From positions 372,001 through 436,000 of the forward strand of contig CAJJDP010000015.1 in assembly GCA_905182995.1 (NCBI GenBank): a stretch of DNA of 64,000 nt, in the 5' to 3' direction. Both the position numbers and the translations under genes were made by a program. This stretch comes from Paramecium octaurelia (Eukaryota; Ciliophora; Oligohymenophorea; Peniculida; Parameciidae). Each line of letters opens with the position of its first letter. The first letter of the stretch is position 1. Below, in pieces: positions 43,399 to 57,180 of the stretch. The notes under the pieces were generated by a model that was not told the origin of the DNA, did not search any database, and worked only from the letters and a program-made list of their open reading frames with translations.

Positions 43399-45491
43399 TC
43401 AAAAATCATCTTGTATTTAGTTTACTATATTGTTAAAGTTGACTTCTGCTTTGCTTGCTATTTCCTTATAAGATTGATAACGAAACAATTAGATTAAATT
43501 TGTATTTTAGGGGTTTTTCATAATCCCTAATTGTTTAGATACCTTCACAGCACCATCACTTTAAGTTATTCTTTCCAATAAATAGATAATCTATTAATCA
43601 GATCATTGTTACTTTCTATTCATTATCATTCACATTATTGTAGATTAAAATAGCAATTACACTTATGGCTTCAACAAACTAGTGTTTATCAATCGTATCA
43701 GTGTTATTTAGAGATGCAATTGCTTTGAAAACATGCATAAGCTATCCTTTCGATACCATTGAATTTGCCAATTCAAAATCTTAACAAAATTTCATAAAGC
43801 CTGATAAAGTCATTAAATCTTTTGTATAATGATTATAGTATGGATCAAAATGCTCTTGCATGATTTCATACAATTTAATCTAAAAATGAATTAATTATTA
43901 CTATCTTTGGATCATCTAAAATTAACATCAAAATCTGCAAAATATGCTCTTGCTTTTCTATTCTTAACTAATTTTCATGGGGTATCAAATATTACTCAAT
44001 TAACCCTGTAATATCATTACCATTGAACTTTTCTGCTATCAACTGCAAAGAGTTAAAGAAGTTTATAAAATCCATTTTACCATTTTAATTATCATTGTCA
44101 TATAATTTATTAACTTTAAATTTTGGAGTTTTGGTTGAATCCAATCTCTTTTTAGGTGTTGATTAAATATAAAACATATCTGCATCCACTTAAGTGATCA
44201 AAGTACCAATTAGGCCACAATTTTATAGTAACTTTTTATATTTTATACTTTTTAAATTTACCAGATTTAAAGGTTCTCCTATTTATGAATAATATTCGAA
44301 TACATTTCTTAACTCTTTTTCATAAGGTATTTATGAACCATATTATATTTATTTACTTTCCTCAACTATTTGTTGGGATTATTTTAGATTTGAATTTGAT
44401 TATTATTACTAACTTTAATAAACTGTAGAAACCCTACTCTGCTTTGCAGAATTGACTCTACTCAATGCCATTACTAATTGAGTTTATTCATTCTTTGTTT
44501 AATTATTCTATTTTGAAAAATTTTGAAATCCTGAAGAATTCTCTAATTTTTCAAGTAACTAATAAAACAAATCCAATCCATTTTAATTGTCTTCTTAAAT
44601 TTAATGAAAAGAGATGATGAGTAAGCTTTCTACAAATTTAGAAAAATTAAATAAAAATTTTCCATCATTCTTTAAATTCAATATTGAATCCCGATGAAAC
44701 AAATCAAAAAATATCATTTAACCCTTAGTCTGTGTAATAATTAAAGGGATTATGTCAAATTATTATAAAAAATGCATGTATTAACTCTAAATTTAAGAAA
44801 TCTTTTAACTTTAATCTTAAAATATGAACCCATGTATTTTACTCAATAATCCTTATACTTGAGAAATGATATCCAAAAATGATTCATCTATTAAACTCCT
44901 ACATGCTTCAATTCTCTTTAAATCTTAACCAAAGTCTGTTTGATCATTTATTTTTTCATATAACTTTGATAAATGATTTTTATAAAGTAAAACAAACGAT
45001 TTTGATTGTTCAGGAATCCTGTATAATTTAGTTGCTATTTTTAAAAGTAAATCTTTGAATTGGTCTAATGTTAGAGTTTCTGTATTTTTTGTTGTTTAGA
45101 AATACAAAATATCAAGATCTTTACTAGTTAATTCTAATTTAAATTATGTATAGATACCCTGTGTGATTATTTCAGCATCTGCCATTGCTTTTATAAACTT
45201 ACTTGATTTTAAATATTAAATGTTTGTTTTATTGCCAAATTACACATAAAACATAAAAATGATTCGAATATGCTAAACAATCACTGATTCTTGCTGCCCT
45301 TTTTATTTTTGAACTTAGGATTAACTTAACTTTTTATCCTGATACTAAAAATAAGGTTTGTCTTATATTTATTAAGAATTGGAATGTGCAATTGAAGGAC
45401 CTATTCTGATGTCTTCGTATTTGGGAATTGGATTATAGCCTTTTTGATTGCTAGCAGCTAAAGGCGCAGATTATTTTAGAGGATTGGACAT
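43399..45491 (-). CDS. Protein with two p25-alpha (TPPP)-like domains
   Basis: Start MSNPLKQSAPLAASNQKG at 45489-45491, two 22-nt introns near the 3' end, stop 43399-43401; about 680 residues. The first p25-alpha-like domain is FMFYVQFGNKTNIQYLKSSK...LTSKDLDILYF...LTLDQFKDLLLKIATK. The second is LRNVFEYYSQIGEPL...VDADMFYIQST...KMDFINFFNSLQLIAEK. A helical C-terminal region follows (FVEAISVIAILIYNN, IIYLLERITQSDG). Domain order and the conserved D-D-F / F--FF---L pattern fit TPPP, a tubulin-binding, microtubule-bundling family. An internal ATG at 45183-45185 falls inside the first domain and was rejected as the start. Confidence 0.74.
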
Positions 45492-45896
45492 TGTTCTTAA
45501 CTGCAATAAAAATAATATTTAAATATTTATATAAATAAAATTTTTGCTATTTTCAAAGTATCTTAAAGGAAACTAGATTAATCTGAAACCTATGCCAATT
45601 AATAGTTTTTTCTCTAAGTGATCGGTTATTTTAGACTACTTTTAATTGAAATAATAAAAGTTAATGGTAATATAAATGAAAATCATTCTTTCTTGCTTTT
45701 GTTTTTATTCTCAAAAAGTGCATTTTTCAACAAATTACTATTTCAAATTAATCATTATTGCATATCTATTAATGTAAATGATATTTATTCCTTGATAGAA
45801 TCCTAGTTTATTGTTACTTTTAAAAATATTTCTATATTATTGAATTAAAAAGCAAAATTATAGAATATTAAATATATTATTATTTTTATAAAGTAG
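45492..45896. other. Intergenic between divergent genes
   Basis: About 400 bp of AT-rich sequence between the p25-alpha and sorting-nexin starts. A short plus-strand open frame at 45618-45806 has T-rich, non-coding composition. No motif is nameable. Confidence 0.45.
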
Positions 45897-47908
45897 ATGT
45901 TGTTTGAACTAAACCAAAATGAATTGCGTTCTTATTAAGAAAAGTATGATAAAGTGGTAAAGGCCAAAGTGAATTTAGATTTTAAAAAAACTAAAAAAAT
46001 AATAATAGGTTAGTTTTCGATTACAGAAACTTAGGCTGATTTAATTTTAAAAAAGGTATTCTCTCGTTAAAACTCTGATGAGTTGGATAGGGAAGGATTC
46101 TTTACAACACTCAGGTATATATAATGTTTGCAAAATAAAGTGGACATTGAAACTTGTAATATAAACACAATTAAATTGCAATTCCCACTTCGAGTCAATA
46201 GCAAATAGAACTTGAAAAAGTCATTTTAACCTCCAAACCCAGAAGATCTTTTGGATAAGTCGATGATTGCTCTCAAGAATTTATAAAATTTAGTAAAAGA
46301 GCCACCAGCTTTAGAAACATAGAAGAGCTCTGCTTCATCAGAAGTAAAGAATAATCCAAACTAATAAATTTAAAAAGAAATAGAAGAGATACCTGAAAAC
46401 AAGGAGAAAGTATAATAAGAAGTAGTAAATGAAATTGAATAATGTAATGAGCAAATAAATTAAACCTAAGCAAAAAATGATACAAATGAGTTATCTGAAG
46501 ATGATTAATAAATAATTTAAAATAACTAGGAAGATTTAAGCTAATTCAAAGAACAAAATAAATAATATGTAATAACTGAGTTTGGTCGCATAGATGTAAA
46601 TCAAAGTAAAGAAATATAATAAAATGACATTAATTTTACATTTGGGGAATCTAAACCTATTATTTAGACATCATCAAATAATGAATAACTCTACATAACT
46701 GAATCTTATGAAGTACCTCCAAAGACAGAGGAAATCAAACCTGATTTTATCGAAATAAGTGAAGATGAAGAAGACCTTCCTAAGAAGGATGAATCAAAAG
46801 ATATTTACGTTTGGATTTCAGGTTATTAATCATTTAAAGATGGGCCATTTTCTTAAACTTATTACACTTACACTGTTTGTTCAGAAATTCGTACTGACCC
46901 ACTTTAAGGAACATATACTAAATATTAGGTTAACAGAAGATATACGGACTTTTAGATGCTTCAATAATATTTTACAAAGTCCAAATTGGGGGATATAATA
47001 CCTAGTTTACCAGAGAAGGAGGGTGTTATTGCTAGCATAAAGAGTATGGTGGTGGAAAATGCTGAGTTCATATCATAAAGGTAAGAATAATTATAGTTGT
47101 TTTTGTAATATTTAACCAAGTATAAGGAGGATTAGATATTGTTGTCTTTTTTAAGTAATGATAAGAAATTTGACTTCATTTTAAAAGAACTGAGATATTG
47201 CAAGGGAGATAATTAAGACGAGGATACCTTTTTACCTGATCCTGATGAATTTACTAGAAAATAGAAATTAAAGGAGATGATTGCGGGAAAATCTATAATG
47301 GATATTGTTGACTATTTTAAAGGGGAAAAAGAAATAGAAGCCAAGTTTCAGGAAGAATACCGATAGGTTTAATAGCATTATAAGAACCTTGAGAATAAGA
47401 AGCTCGAGTTAAGCAAATTCAAATAGTGTTTAAACTAATTTTACGAACCAATCGAGAAATTCAGCTCTGGTACTTAATTATAGGTATCATCAATCATTAC
47501 TGAAGAGAATATTAAGTGTGCTTAAGAAACTTAAAAATTATTTTAATCAAATTGTAAATATTAAAATATATCTATTAGATTCTAAACATTAGAATTCAAT
47601 AATGAATTAAGTAATGCAAATTGAGTTTTAATTAAATAGTTTGACTTATAGTTTCGAATAGATATAGAAGTAAATCTACAAATGGTTTGCTGAAAAGAAA
47701 AGATTGAGGGAGGAGAAGAGTTCTAATAAGTAATAGAGTTAATTCTATGTTGATTAGGGTCGAAATTCAAAAGAATGATTCTGAAGAAGGAAGATTGTAA
47801 TTTGTTATCTCCAAAACTAATGAAACTTTGATTAAGCTAGTTAGTTAAATTACTGAGGATTTGAAGGGTTTATTAAAGGACTTTGTAGAAGAATTAACTT
47901 AGAATTGA
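45897..47908 (+). CDS. Sorting nexin with EH-like, PX and BAR regions
   Basis: Introns of 25 nt (about 47548) and 28 nt (about 47731) give about 650 residues. N-terminal 95 residues look like an EH domain (LRSYQEKYDKVV, QADLILKKVFS, DELDREGFFTTLRYI). A long disordered acidic/Gln region follows. The PX domain is VWISGYQSFKDGPFSQTYYT, QVNRRYTDFQMLQQYF and IIPSLPEKE, containing the RRY-DF and P-LP-K phosphoinositide-binding features. The C-terminal third is a helical BAR-like region ending LKGLLKDFVEEL. This fits membrane-tubulating sorting nexins of the endosomal system; EH plus PX-BAR in one chain is unusual. Confidence 0.82.
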
Positions 47909-48293
47909 AATTAAACATTTTAATTTGGTTTTATTATCCAACTATAAAATATCAAAATTACATAAATAAGAATTTCTTATTATATTTTAATAATAATAAA
48001 GGACATTAAACAATACTATCAAAAAAATACAAACATACTATTCATAAATTACCACAAAATGAGAATGTAGAATAATCTGGAGATAGACCAATTGAATAAT
48101 AATTATTCTATTTTCGTATTTTTGACCTAATCAATATTCATGAGAATAATAAAAATCTAAGAATAGGGGATTCTAATAATGAGCAAAAATATTTTGAAAT
48201 ATTAATGGCCGATTGTTTATATTATGATTTTTAACATTTACAGGTATTAAACCAAAACTGAATAAAAAACAATTAAATTTTAAAATAATATTA
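47909..48293. other. Interval that may hold the 5' exon of the giant gene
   Basis: One plus-strand frame is open from about 48060 (MRMQNNLEIDQLNNNYSI) through the start of the next gene. It gives a Cys pair (PNIACANCEKPDNL) that can be spliced by a 28-nt intron to the Cys-rich frame. It may be an alternative or true beginning; otherwise the interval is AT-rich and empty. Confidence 0.35.
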
Positions 48294-51200
48294 ATGTTAC
48301 TTCTTCTTACTATTACCCTAATATAGCTTGTGCCAACTGCGAGAAACCAGATAATCTCGTAAAATATAACTAATATTCTTAGATAGTAAATAGAGATGGG
48401 ATGTAAAACATCTCGAAATGGAGTCTGTCAGGAATTATGTTCATTGGGATAATTTAATTGTGAAAACTAATAGATTTAATGTGAGTATGGATATTTCCTC
48501 TACTTAGGAAATGCTTGTGTGCAATGGTAAGAAAAGTTAGTTATGTAGTCCTTATTAATAGGTCATAGATAGCTTCACCTTATATTGTATGGATTGTGTG
48601 GAGCATCCTTATACCTGGTCGAGCAATAGAACTTGTTCATATGAATACACAATTGAAAGCGGAGATTTTATGAAGGGAACATATGTACGTAAATCAAAGC
48701 AGTATACTGAATTATATTATATTGGTCCTTCAACTTCAAGTGGGGTTAATTTGGATTCAATAACAAGAGATGTAAATGCATACTGTAATGTATATAGGTT
48801 CAATACTAATATGAAACTTATATTTGTTCAGGTTGTAAGAGATTTTGTATTCCAGGAGTAAGTGAAAATTGTAATAGTATTACTTCCCCTTATGCTGAGG
48901 ATGGTGGGATAATGGGTATAGAATGTCTATTAACCTATGAATTTAAAAATCAGTTGTGTATTAGTTGTCCACCAGATTGCTTGAAATGTTCAAATGGGTA
49001 ATGCACCTAGTGTAATGATGGGTACATGATATAGAATGGTTAATGTTAGAAATGCGGTAATGGCTGTTTAAATTGCTTCAATGTACAATTACAGACAGTC
49101 TGCACAAAATGTAAAGAAGGTAAGGTTGCTGCTTTGGATTAAAGAAATTGCGAAGAGTGTGGCAATGAATGTTAAAGATGTGAATATGTAACCTATGCTT
49201 CAAATGCCCAGTATCGTTATCCAACAAGAACTATGATAAGGATTTAGGATAGAATGAAATAAAATGAATACATTAAAAGATGTAGACAATGTTCAACGAA
49301 GAGTTTTGTAAGTCATAATGGAATAGATTGTGTCACATGTCAAATACCAAAATGTGATTTGTGTTATTACAACATAAGAGGAGGTGTAACAACTATGGAT
49401 TATGATTTTGAACCTAGTAAAGGTAATGATCTGGTATCAAATTTATTGTGTTTCAAATGCATTAGTGGCTACACTGTTAGTGCTGATAAATAAAGTTGTG
49501 TAGTTTCAGTGTTAGCTCCAGACTAATGTGATAGGAAATATGCAGATACGACTTTAAAATGTAGATAGTGTGTGAATAATGTAATTTTGAATTAATAAAG
49601 TAATACTTGTTCTAGTTCGTGCACTTCCTATATAAGTCAATGTTCTAGTTGTTTTTCTTATAAGAGTTTGGATTAAACCTAATACACGGATGGTACAGGT
49701 TAGATATTTATAAGAACTGCCCAAACTCTCTATTAATGTATTTAATGCAGCAATGGGTATTACCCAAACATCTTTACTGGCTTTTGCGATCTATGTCCAA
49801 ATAATTGTTAAAAATGTTGGCAATACTCTTAGACCTATAATTTTACAGATTACCTATATAAAATGTAACCAATTAGTAATTCACTAAAGGAGACTTTCCT
49901 AAATGATATTCCTATCAAAGTTTAATGTACATCCTGTAATTTTGGTTATTAATTATATGGGAACGAATGCTTAGGTTGTAGTAGCAATTGCTAAGTAGAG
50001 AATCAGATTGTGAGTGATGACTCAATTAATAGTTGTATTTTCAAATCAACTTATGCCTTTTGTGGTGAATGTTATGATACCTTCAATGATAGATCTTTAG
50101 TCTCAGATAAATCTGAATGCATCGAGTGCCCTTTGAATTGTTTGGCATGTAGAGAAAGAGAGACATATGAAATAACAAACCTTTATTTTAATCCAGACAA
50201 TTCCAACTTAATCCAATATGGGAGATTATGTTACAAAGCTCAGACTATGACGATGTCTAACCTTTAAAGTGTTTCATATAATTCTTATTTGAGTTTACCT
50301 ATTTTGTGTATCTATTAACAAGCAGATTCAACAAACACCAAAAGATGTCGTCATACTGCTCAAATTACTGTCCATGTGTATTGTAATGAGGATGAATATA
50401 ATTCTATTTATGATACCCTGACCTCTACTTAAAAATAATATCACTATAACCTAAATGATTATTATTCATTAGATTTTGAGGATATTGCCTCCATAGAGTT
50501 TTAATATTTAGAGACTTTTCAATCATACTAAAGCATGAATTAAGCAACATTAGAAGAATTGACTCTAGACATATTATTTACTAATTCTATTGATTATAAA
50601 TGCACATTTCAAAAGTCAACATAGCTTATAACAGAGTTCCATAAAAATGTTTATGCATTGAGTAAATTCTAAGTTAATATTCAAAGTGCTCACAATGAAC
50701 CAATTACATTTTACATCACAGACAATTTCTACTTATAAGATTTCCCTTTTGTGATGATCAAGAACATTAATGTCTATTCTAATTTATAGAATGACTTTGG
50801 ATTAATTATAACCAACAATATCTCATCAACATACTTGTAAATATAATATTGTAAATTGGGATATGAGTAAAATAAATATAAGGATTCGTAAATATTTACA
50901 TTGAAACTAGAGAACCTTAAATAATTAGAATTAAAGGATGTCTACTTTTAAAATTTGTAACGTTCGGATCAAATTAATTTTAATCAACTAAAAATCAATA
51001 ACTACGTATTCGAATTCACTAATGTGTATTTAAAAAGTAATTAATTTATGAATAATGCAATCTTTCCATTAACACCTTATAGCATTGTAAACATTAACAA
51101 TTTAGTAATTCAAGATTGTATATTCACTAATTCATCGTTGTTTAATAACCAGCAAGAGTATTAGTTATTTGTTTCTAAGTTTTCAATCAACCGATTGATT

Positions 51201-54200
51201 ATCAAATAGACACAATTTTATTAATCATCAAGCATTATAAAATCTAGTTACATTTCCACATTGTCAATAAATTAGTTAGATATAATTGGAAATAGATTTA
51301 ATGATACAGAATTATTTAAATGTAACACTTATTAAATTTAGAATGTTTACATCTATATGAATGTTTTTACTAACTATTCACTAATATTTACAACTGCAGA
51401 TTAAGTTCCGGATACCTAATCTTTTTATAACCAAATCAAAAATTAGGGATTTTAAATATCGAATCTTAAATTTGTTGAAAATACTTGTTACAACATCAAT
51501 TGTCTTATGCTCTTATAAACACCATACAACTCAGAGGAAATAAATTCAGATTTAGCAATGTAGAATTTTTATATATTTAACAACTACATTGAATTATCAT
51601 TAATACAAAGACAATCGGTTTCCTCTGCCATCATCAGAGTTACTGAAATTAAGCAAGTCAAACTAACTAATATTGTCATTGATACTCAATTATCCATAAC
51701 TGTGATTTCACTCTAAGATATAGCTTCTTTGGAAGTATCCAAATTCTTATGTGATTTCTCAAACAACATTATTGGCAAGAAAGACACAAGTCCCCGTACT
51801 AAGATTGAGAACAGCACAATCATCTAATATCCTTTTAATAACAAATTACCTGGCAATACTACTTGTTCCTATTAGAAATAATCATTCGGTAGTTATAGCT
51901 CATATTGTTTGGATGTCGAGGATTTCATATATGGAGTGAAAATATCTGATGCTTCTCTGAAGGGTCTTCTAGGAATTGACAATGGATTTATTTACATTCA
52001 ATCATATGAGTCATTGATGAAACAAACTAGTAATTTCATTAGTTAAAGTGGCACTAAAAATATATTGGATTTTTATTATGGTTACACCAATGAAGTCATA
52101 ATCCTAGAAAACATCAATATTTTTAATACATCTATTGCAATTTCAAATCCAGTCACTAATATTGGAAGTATCATTATTGAGTCTGATTAAATTTAAACCA
52201 TCTTAATAGATAATGTCCAATTGATTGGCAATCACCTACATTAATTAGTTGAGTCTATCACTTTGAAAATATCAACTTGCTTTACAATCTTGAGTCCAAA
52301 TAGCATGATAAGCATCAAACAGTTAGTTGCTTAGAATAATAGAGCTACTTAATCGCAATATGGCATAAATATCATAAAGAGCCAGTCATTAAGAATATTT
52401 TCGTCTTTGTTTAACCATACAAATATAATGGAATCAAATTGGCTTGATAGATTCGATGAATATTAAGTCAACAATTATTCTTAGTTCCTTGGCTAATTCA
52501 ACATAGAGTCTGAGGGTTCAAATATATATATCTAATGTAAGAACTTAGAGCTAGACCAAACTTAATTCATGAATGGCAAATCTCTTATGGGAACTGCCTT
52601 TTATTTTCTAGGTCAGGACATAGTATCTATTGACATTAACAATACAGAGTTTACAAACCTATCGACATCACTAGAATATGTTGATTAGGCTTATGGAGGA
52701 TCTTTATACTTAAACTTATAGAAATCTAGTTATGAGATTAAATTAAACAAGGTCACCATGAATCATAGTGTATCACGAATAGCAGGTGGATGCATTTATG
52801 TGTAAACATCCATATATGAATAAATTATCTCCATTTAAAATAGTCAATTTATCGAATGTTAATCCCTATAAAGTTCTTTAATAGATATATAGTTTTCTGT
52901 GTCTTCATTAATATTGCCAGCCTTAAGTATTAGGAATACAAATATAATGAATAACAATTTTGAAGGATTTCTAAGATAATTAAGTGATATCAGTGTAGAA
53001 GAAGAGCAATAAATAATATCTGGGATAAGTTTGATAAAATAGAATTATGGCATATTGGAAATCCAATAAAGTTAATTTATTGAAATACAAATCCAAGGAT
53101 TAATGGAACTTAAAAATATGTTTATGGTAATCCTTCAAGATTTAGTGGTTAAAGATATCACTGTATTTAGTAAATCTTTAATAGAAATTACCCACTACAC
53201 AAAGTAATCGACAGTAGAACTTTAGAATGTTGTTATTGATAATATTACAGAATAAAAAGTGTTGACAGAAGAATAGTTTATTTATAAATTCAGTAGTAGA
53301 TGCCAATCAATTTCTTCAATGTTTGAACTAGCAAATACTTAAACCTGTGCAGAATAGGAGGATTTAAGATAGTTCTATAAGGATATCTATGATTATAGAC
53401 AAATATCACAAACTAAGTTAGATAATAGTACTTTGTACAATTATTACGACTCCTTATCATACTCAGACAAATATGTTCTTAATGAAATTAAATTAGATAC
53501 TTTTAGAGAAATTAAATCGTTTTATTCATCTAATAATGTATACATTAAAGACACTGTGATAACACAATAGGATTTTAGTTTGTGTTATTTTACAAATCTA
53601 TAATTCGCCTATGAAATCGAAAGCATTCCTCATTATATTAAATTAAGCCATATTAAATCAACTAACACAATTATGATGAATTCAGTTACAATCAAAAATT
53701 CTTTCTGTGATAGATGCAAAGAAGGGCTAATTCTAATTAATAATTATGATTAATCTGCTCACACTACTACTAGTATCTTTGAATTGACTTGTTAAAATAA
53801 CATAATTGGATACTTTGGCTGTTTGGTCATAACAACTCAAACTATCCCTTAATTAAATATTACTTACAGTAATAGAATCCTGTAGAGTGCAATTCCAACC
53901 TAAAAATATCACATATATCTATAATAAAGTCTATTTTAAAGTAATTCTGCTTAAATAGGGGCTGGTGTTTCAATAATTGGAGTGAGTGTAAAGATAACAG
54001 ATAGCCAATTTATGGATAACAAAGCAACTTTGATTGGAGGAGGAATGACCTTCGTTTATGATTCCGAAAGTAAAAATATCTTAGATCAATTTAACAACAA
54101 TTACATCAATAATGATGCCCAATTAGGCAGTGCTATTTACATGATGAATAATAATCTTAACAATCTTGAAAATTCGCAGATCTTCATTCATCATAACAGC

Positions 54201-56843
54201 AATACCTAGATTGAGCAAATGCCAGAAAGGTTGGGATTGATGATGTTAGAAGGTTAAATGATGGACATCTCCACATTTCAAGAGAATGATGGAGACTTGA
54301 ATGATGATAATATCATCGATAACTCAAATCTTTAAATAATTGATATTGTAAGTGTTCAGTCTAGCAGCATACCTAACTTTAAGAGCAACTACTTATTGCT
54401 TCCTTCCGGGTAATAGATATCGTAATACAAATACTATTATGAGGTTACTTAAGAATAAATACCATACAATTGGGTATTTAGAATTTACAATTTGGATAAG
54501 AATAAAAATATCATAAAATCAGTTTCATCCACTGAAACTTGTACTGTTTCAGGTCGTCTGATGGATGAATTAAATCTGGATTTCACTAAATAATTTCTGC
54601 TTAATTTCACCTCCTATTCGGCTACATTTTTTGATGAATCCAACAACTCCTTTAATTTTGACAACTTATAAATATACTTCGACCCATTCTTATAAGATAA
54701 CTTATTCCTATAACTCAAATGTAATCCCTTTATAATATACATTAGTCTAATGCTCCTCCATCAAGATCCCAATATATAATCAGCAGCCTCCTTATAATGT
54801 GCTCTCTTATAATAAAAACTACGCTCTGTATCTGAATCTGAAGACCATTCCGTGCCAAATTGGGGAAGCCTACCTAGAATAAAAGTGTACCGCATGTAGC
54901 TCAGCAAATACTTATTCTGTTCAAGAGAATAGTGTTCAATGTAAAGGCATCAATTCAATTTAAATGGACATGGTTACTCCTGTTAGAATTAAATTGAAAG
55001 AATAATATTGGAGGCCTTTTCCAAAAAATGATAATATTGAAGAATGCTATAACTTGAAATCCAATTGTCTGGGAGGTTGGGTTCCAGGTGATACCTCCTG
55101 TTATGATGGCCATATTGGTGCTTTATGTGAATAATGTGACATCTATGGAATCAGAGGACCCCAATATTCAGTTAGTAAGAAATATACTTGCGGAGCTTGT
55201 TAAGATACCATTCAGTCCAACATTCTCATCATAATTGCCATTTCGATCTTCACTCTAGTCACAATGATTATGTCAGTTAAAGGGAACTATGAATTTATTG
55301 AGAACTTAATACACCAGTAAGTTTTGTAATCCATTGGAGCCAGAATTAATATATAACAAAGTATATCAGTATTTATCAATTAGATAATGCATCCATCATT
55401 ATGAAGTAATTAACCAATTATTTATAAATCATTGCATCTTTAACTACATTTAGAATTTCCATACCTGCTGCTTTTGTTTCGTCAATGGAGGTATTGGGAA
55501 ATCCAACTCAATCAATGGCCTACTCTCTTGATTGCTTTTTAGTGACGTTTGCAACTATGGATTTATTGTACTTCAGAATGGCTTGGGCATTATTAATGCC
55601 ACTATTCTATATGATTGTATTCTTTTTTGGCTATTTTTCTGTTGTATTAATGAGAATTGCTCCATTTAAAATTGGAATCATTTACACTACATTTATTTAC
55701 ATGTTCATCTATTTGTAGCCTACTTTAGTTGGAGGGTTCATCTCATTATTGAGTTCGAGAACTGTCAGTGGAATAGAATGGGTCTAGAGCAATGTCAGCT
55801 ATTAATATTATACTGAGATGCATCAATATTACATTTATATCTTTATTGGTCCCAATTTGTTGGTCTGGAGTCTTCTATTACCATTTATATTTATGCATTT
55901 TATCAGAAGAAATAAGCACTAATTGGAGAATATGGAAGTACGAAAGAGATGGGGTTTCTTCTATCACGAATATACAAATTAAGCATATTTATGGGAATTT
56001 GTAAAAATCTTTGAGAAGGAACTTGTGATAATTTCTTTGACGTTCTATGAAAACAAAATTGTTATTAAGGGATTGATGATATTTCTAATAGTATTTTTAT
56101 ATGGGGCATTTTCATTCACTTTTATACCTTACAAATAAAAGAAGTTGAATTTTATAGATTAGATGTCGACAGCTGCTTGTTCTTGTTCTCTTTGTTTAGG
56201 TGTTCTCATCTATGCCAGCATGAATGAAAATTTAGATTATTTATAATACATTATGTTCTTAATCATAATTATTATCAATGCTTGTTTGATCGCTTTGATT
56301 CTCTTTCATTTACTTGAAGGCTACATTAATAAATTTGATGATAAACTAGACATTGTAAGGAACAAAATTAAATTGAAATTTCCAAATATTGATTTCTAAT
56401 ACCCTTGTCTAAAAAAACTATTAATAAATAAGAAGGATATGAAAGAGAAAGTGATTAATTATTGGGCAATCCTGAGGTATGAGACTAGAGAAGGTATAAA
56501 AAGAAGAAGAAATGATAAAAATGCACTTCTAATAATCTAAAGAACAAAGAAATCTGGCTAGCTATCATAAGATTTATCTGAAAAGGATATAGATATTAAA
56601 CAAGGAAATTCATTAGATCAACAAGTAGAATTGAAGAGCCCAGACATAGATAATAACGAAGACATTAAGTTACTCAAAAGACCAAGTTCGAATTATTAAG
56701 GATTAATGATTTAACAATAACACTCTTTGGATTCATCTCAAGTTCATTTAGGGAAAATATTTCCAGAAACTTATTCTGATATCCCCACTACTCGAAAACT
56801 AGAAAATAGATAAGAGAAAATATTATTGAAGAAGCCAATATGA
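48294..56843 (+). CDS. Giant Cys-rich, beta-helix, polytopic membrane protein
   Basis: About 2,800 residues with only a few short introns (22 nt near 48540, 26 nt near 48768, 25 nt near 54731, 23 nt near 55360). In order: a hydrophobic start (MLLLLTITLIQLVP); a furin/EGF-like block to about 50,250 with many CxxC pairs (CPPDCLKCSNGQCTQC, CGNGCLNCF, CPNNCQKCW); about 4 kb of right-handed beta-helix-like repeats rich in Asn, Ile and Ser (FTNSSLFNNQQ, SQFMDNKATLIGGGM); a second Cys-rich patch (CLGGWVPGDTSCYDGHIGALC); then about 7 hydrophobic helices (55,200-56,340) and a charged tail of about 170 residues. It resembles a large ciliate family of surface receptor-like proteins. Ligand and signalling are unknown. 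Confidence 0.82.
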
Positions 56844-57180
56844 ATATTTAAAAAAATTTAAATAATTGTTTTTCCTTATGTTTCCCCAAAGGGTTATTTA
56901 ATATCAATTAATCTATTATTATGTTTAATTACAGTCTTTAATTTTCTTATTTGGTTTCCTCATTTTTTACTAGAATAAAAATAGACTGATAAATTACTGG
57001 TTCATAATTATTATAACTTAATTTGTTAAATTTTAAACAAGTATAAGTATCTATTGCTTTTCCAATATATTTAGAAAATTAGTTTACTTTTCATTCTTTC
57101 TCTATGATTAATAATATCTTGTCTTGTTATACTATTTAATAACCATTTTAAATCATTCATAATATAAATAAAATAAAAAA
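56844..57180. other. Intergenic, T-rich then A-rich
   Basis: About 340 bp after the giant gene. A short hydrophobic frame at 56850-56960 (NIFKKIQIIVFPYVSPKG-type) immediately follows the TGA and could be a missed final exon. Otherwise nothing is evident. Confidence 0.35.

Noticed and set aside
45183..45185. Start of the p25-alpha gene at MADAEIITQG
   Set aside because: The frame is open further upstream to MSNPLKQSAP at 45491, and the extra residues complete the first p25-alpha domain.
48589..48861. 90-residue stand-alone Cys-containing ORF
   Set aside because: It is an internal exon of the giant Cys-rich gene. Flanking 22- and 26-nt introns join it to both sides.
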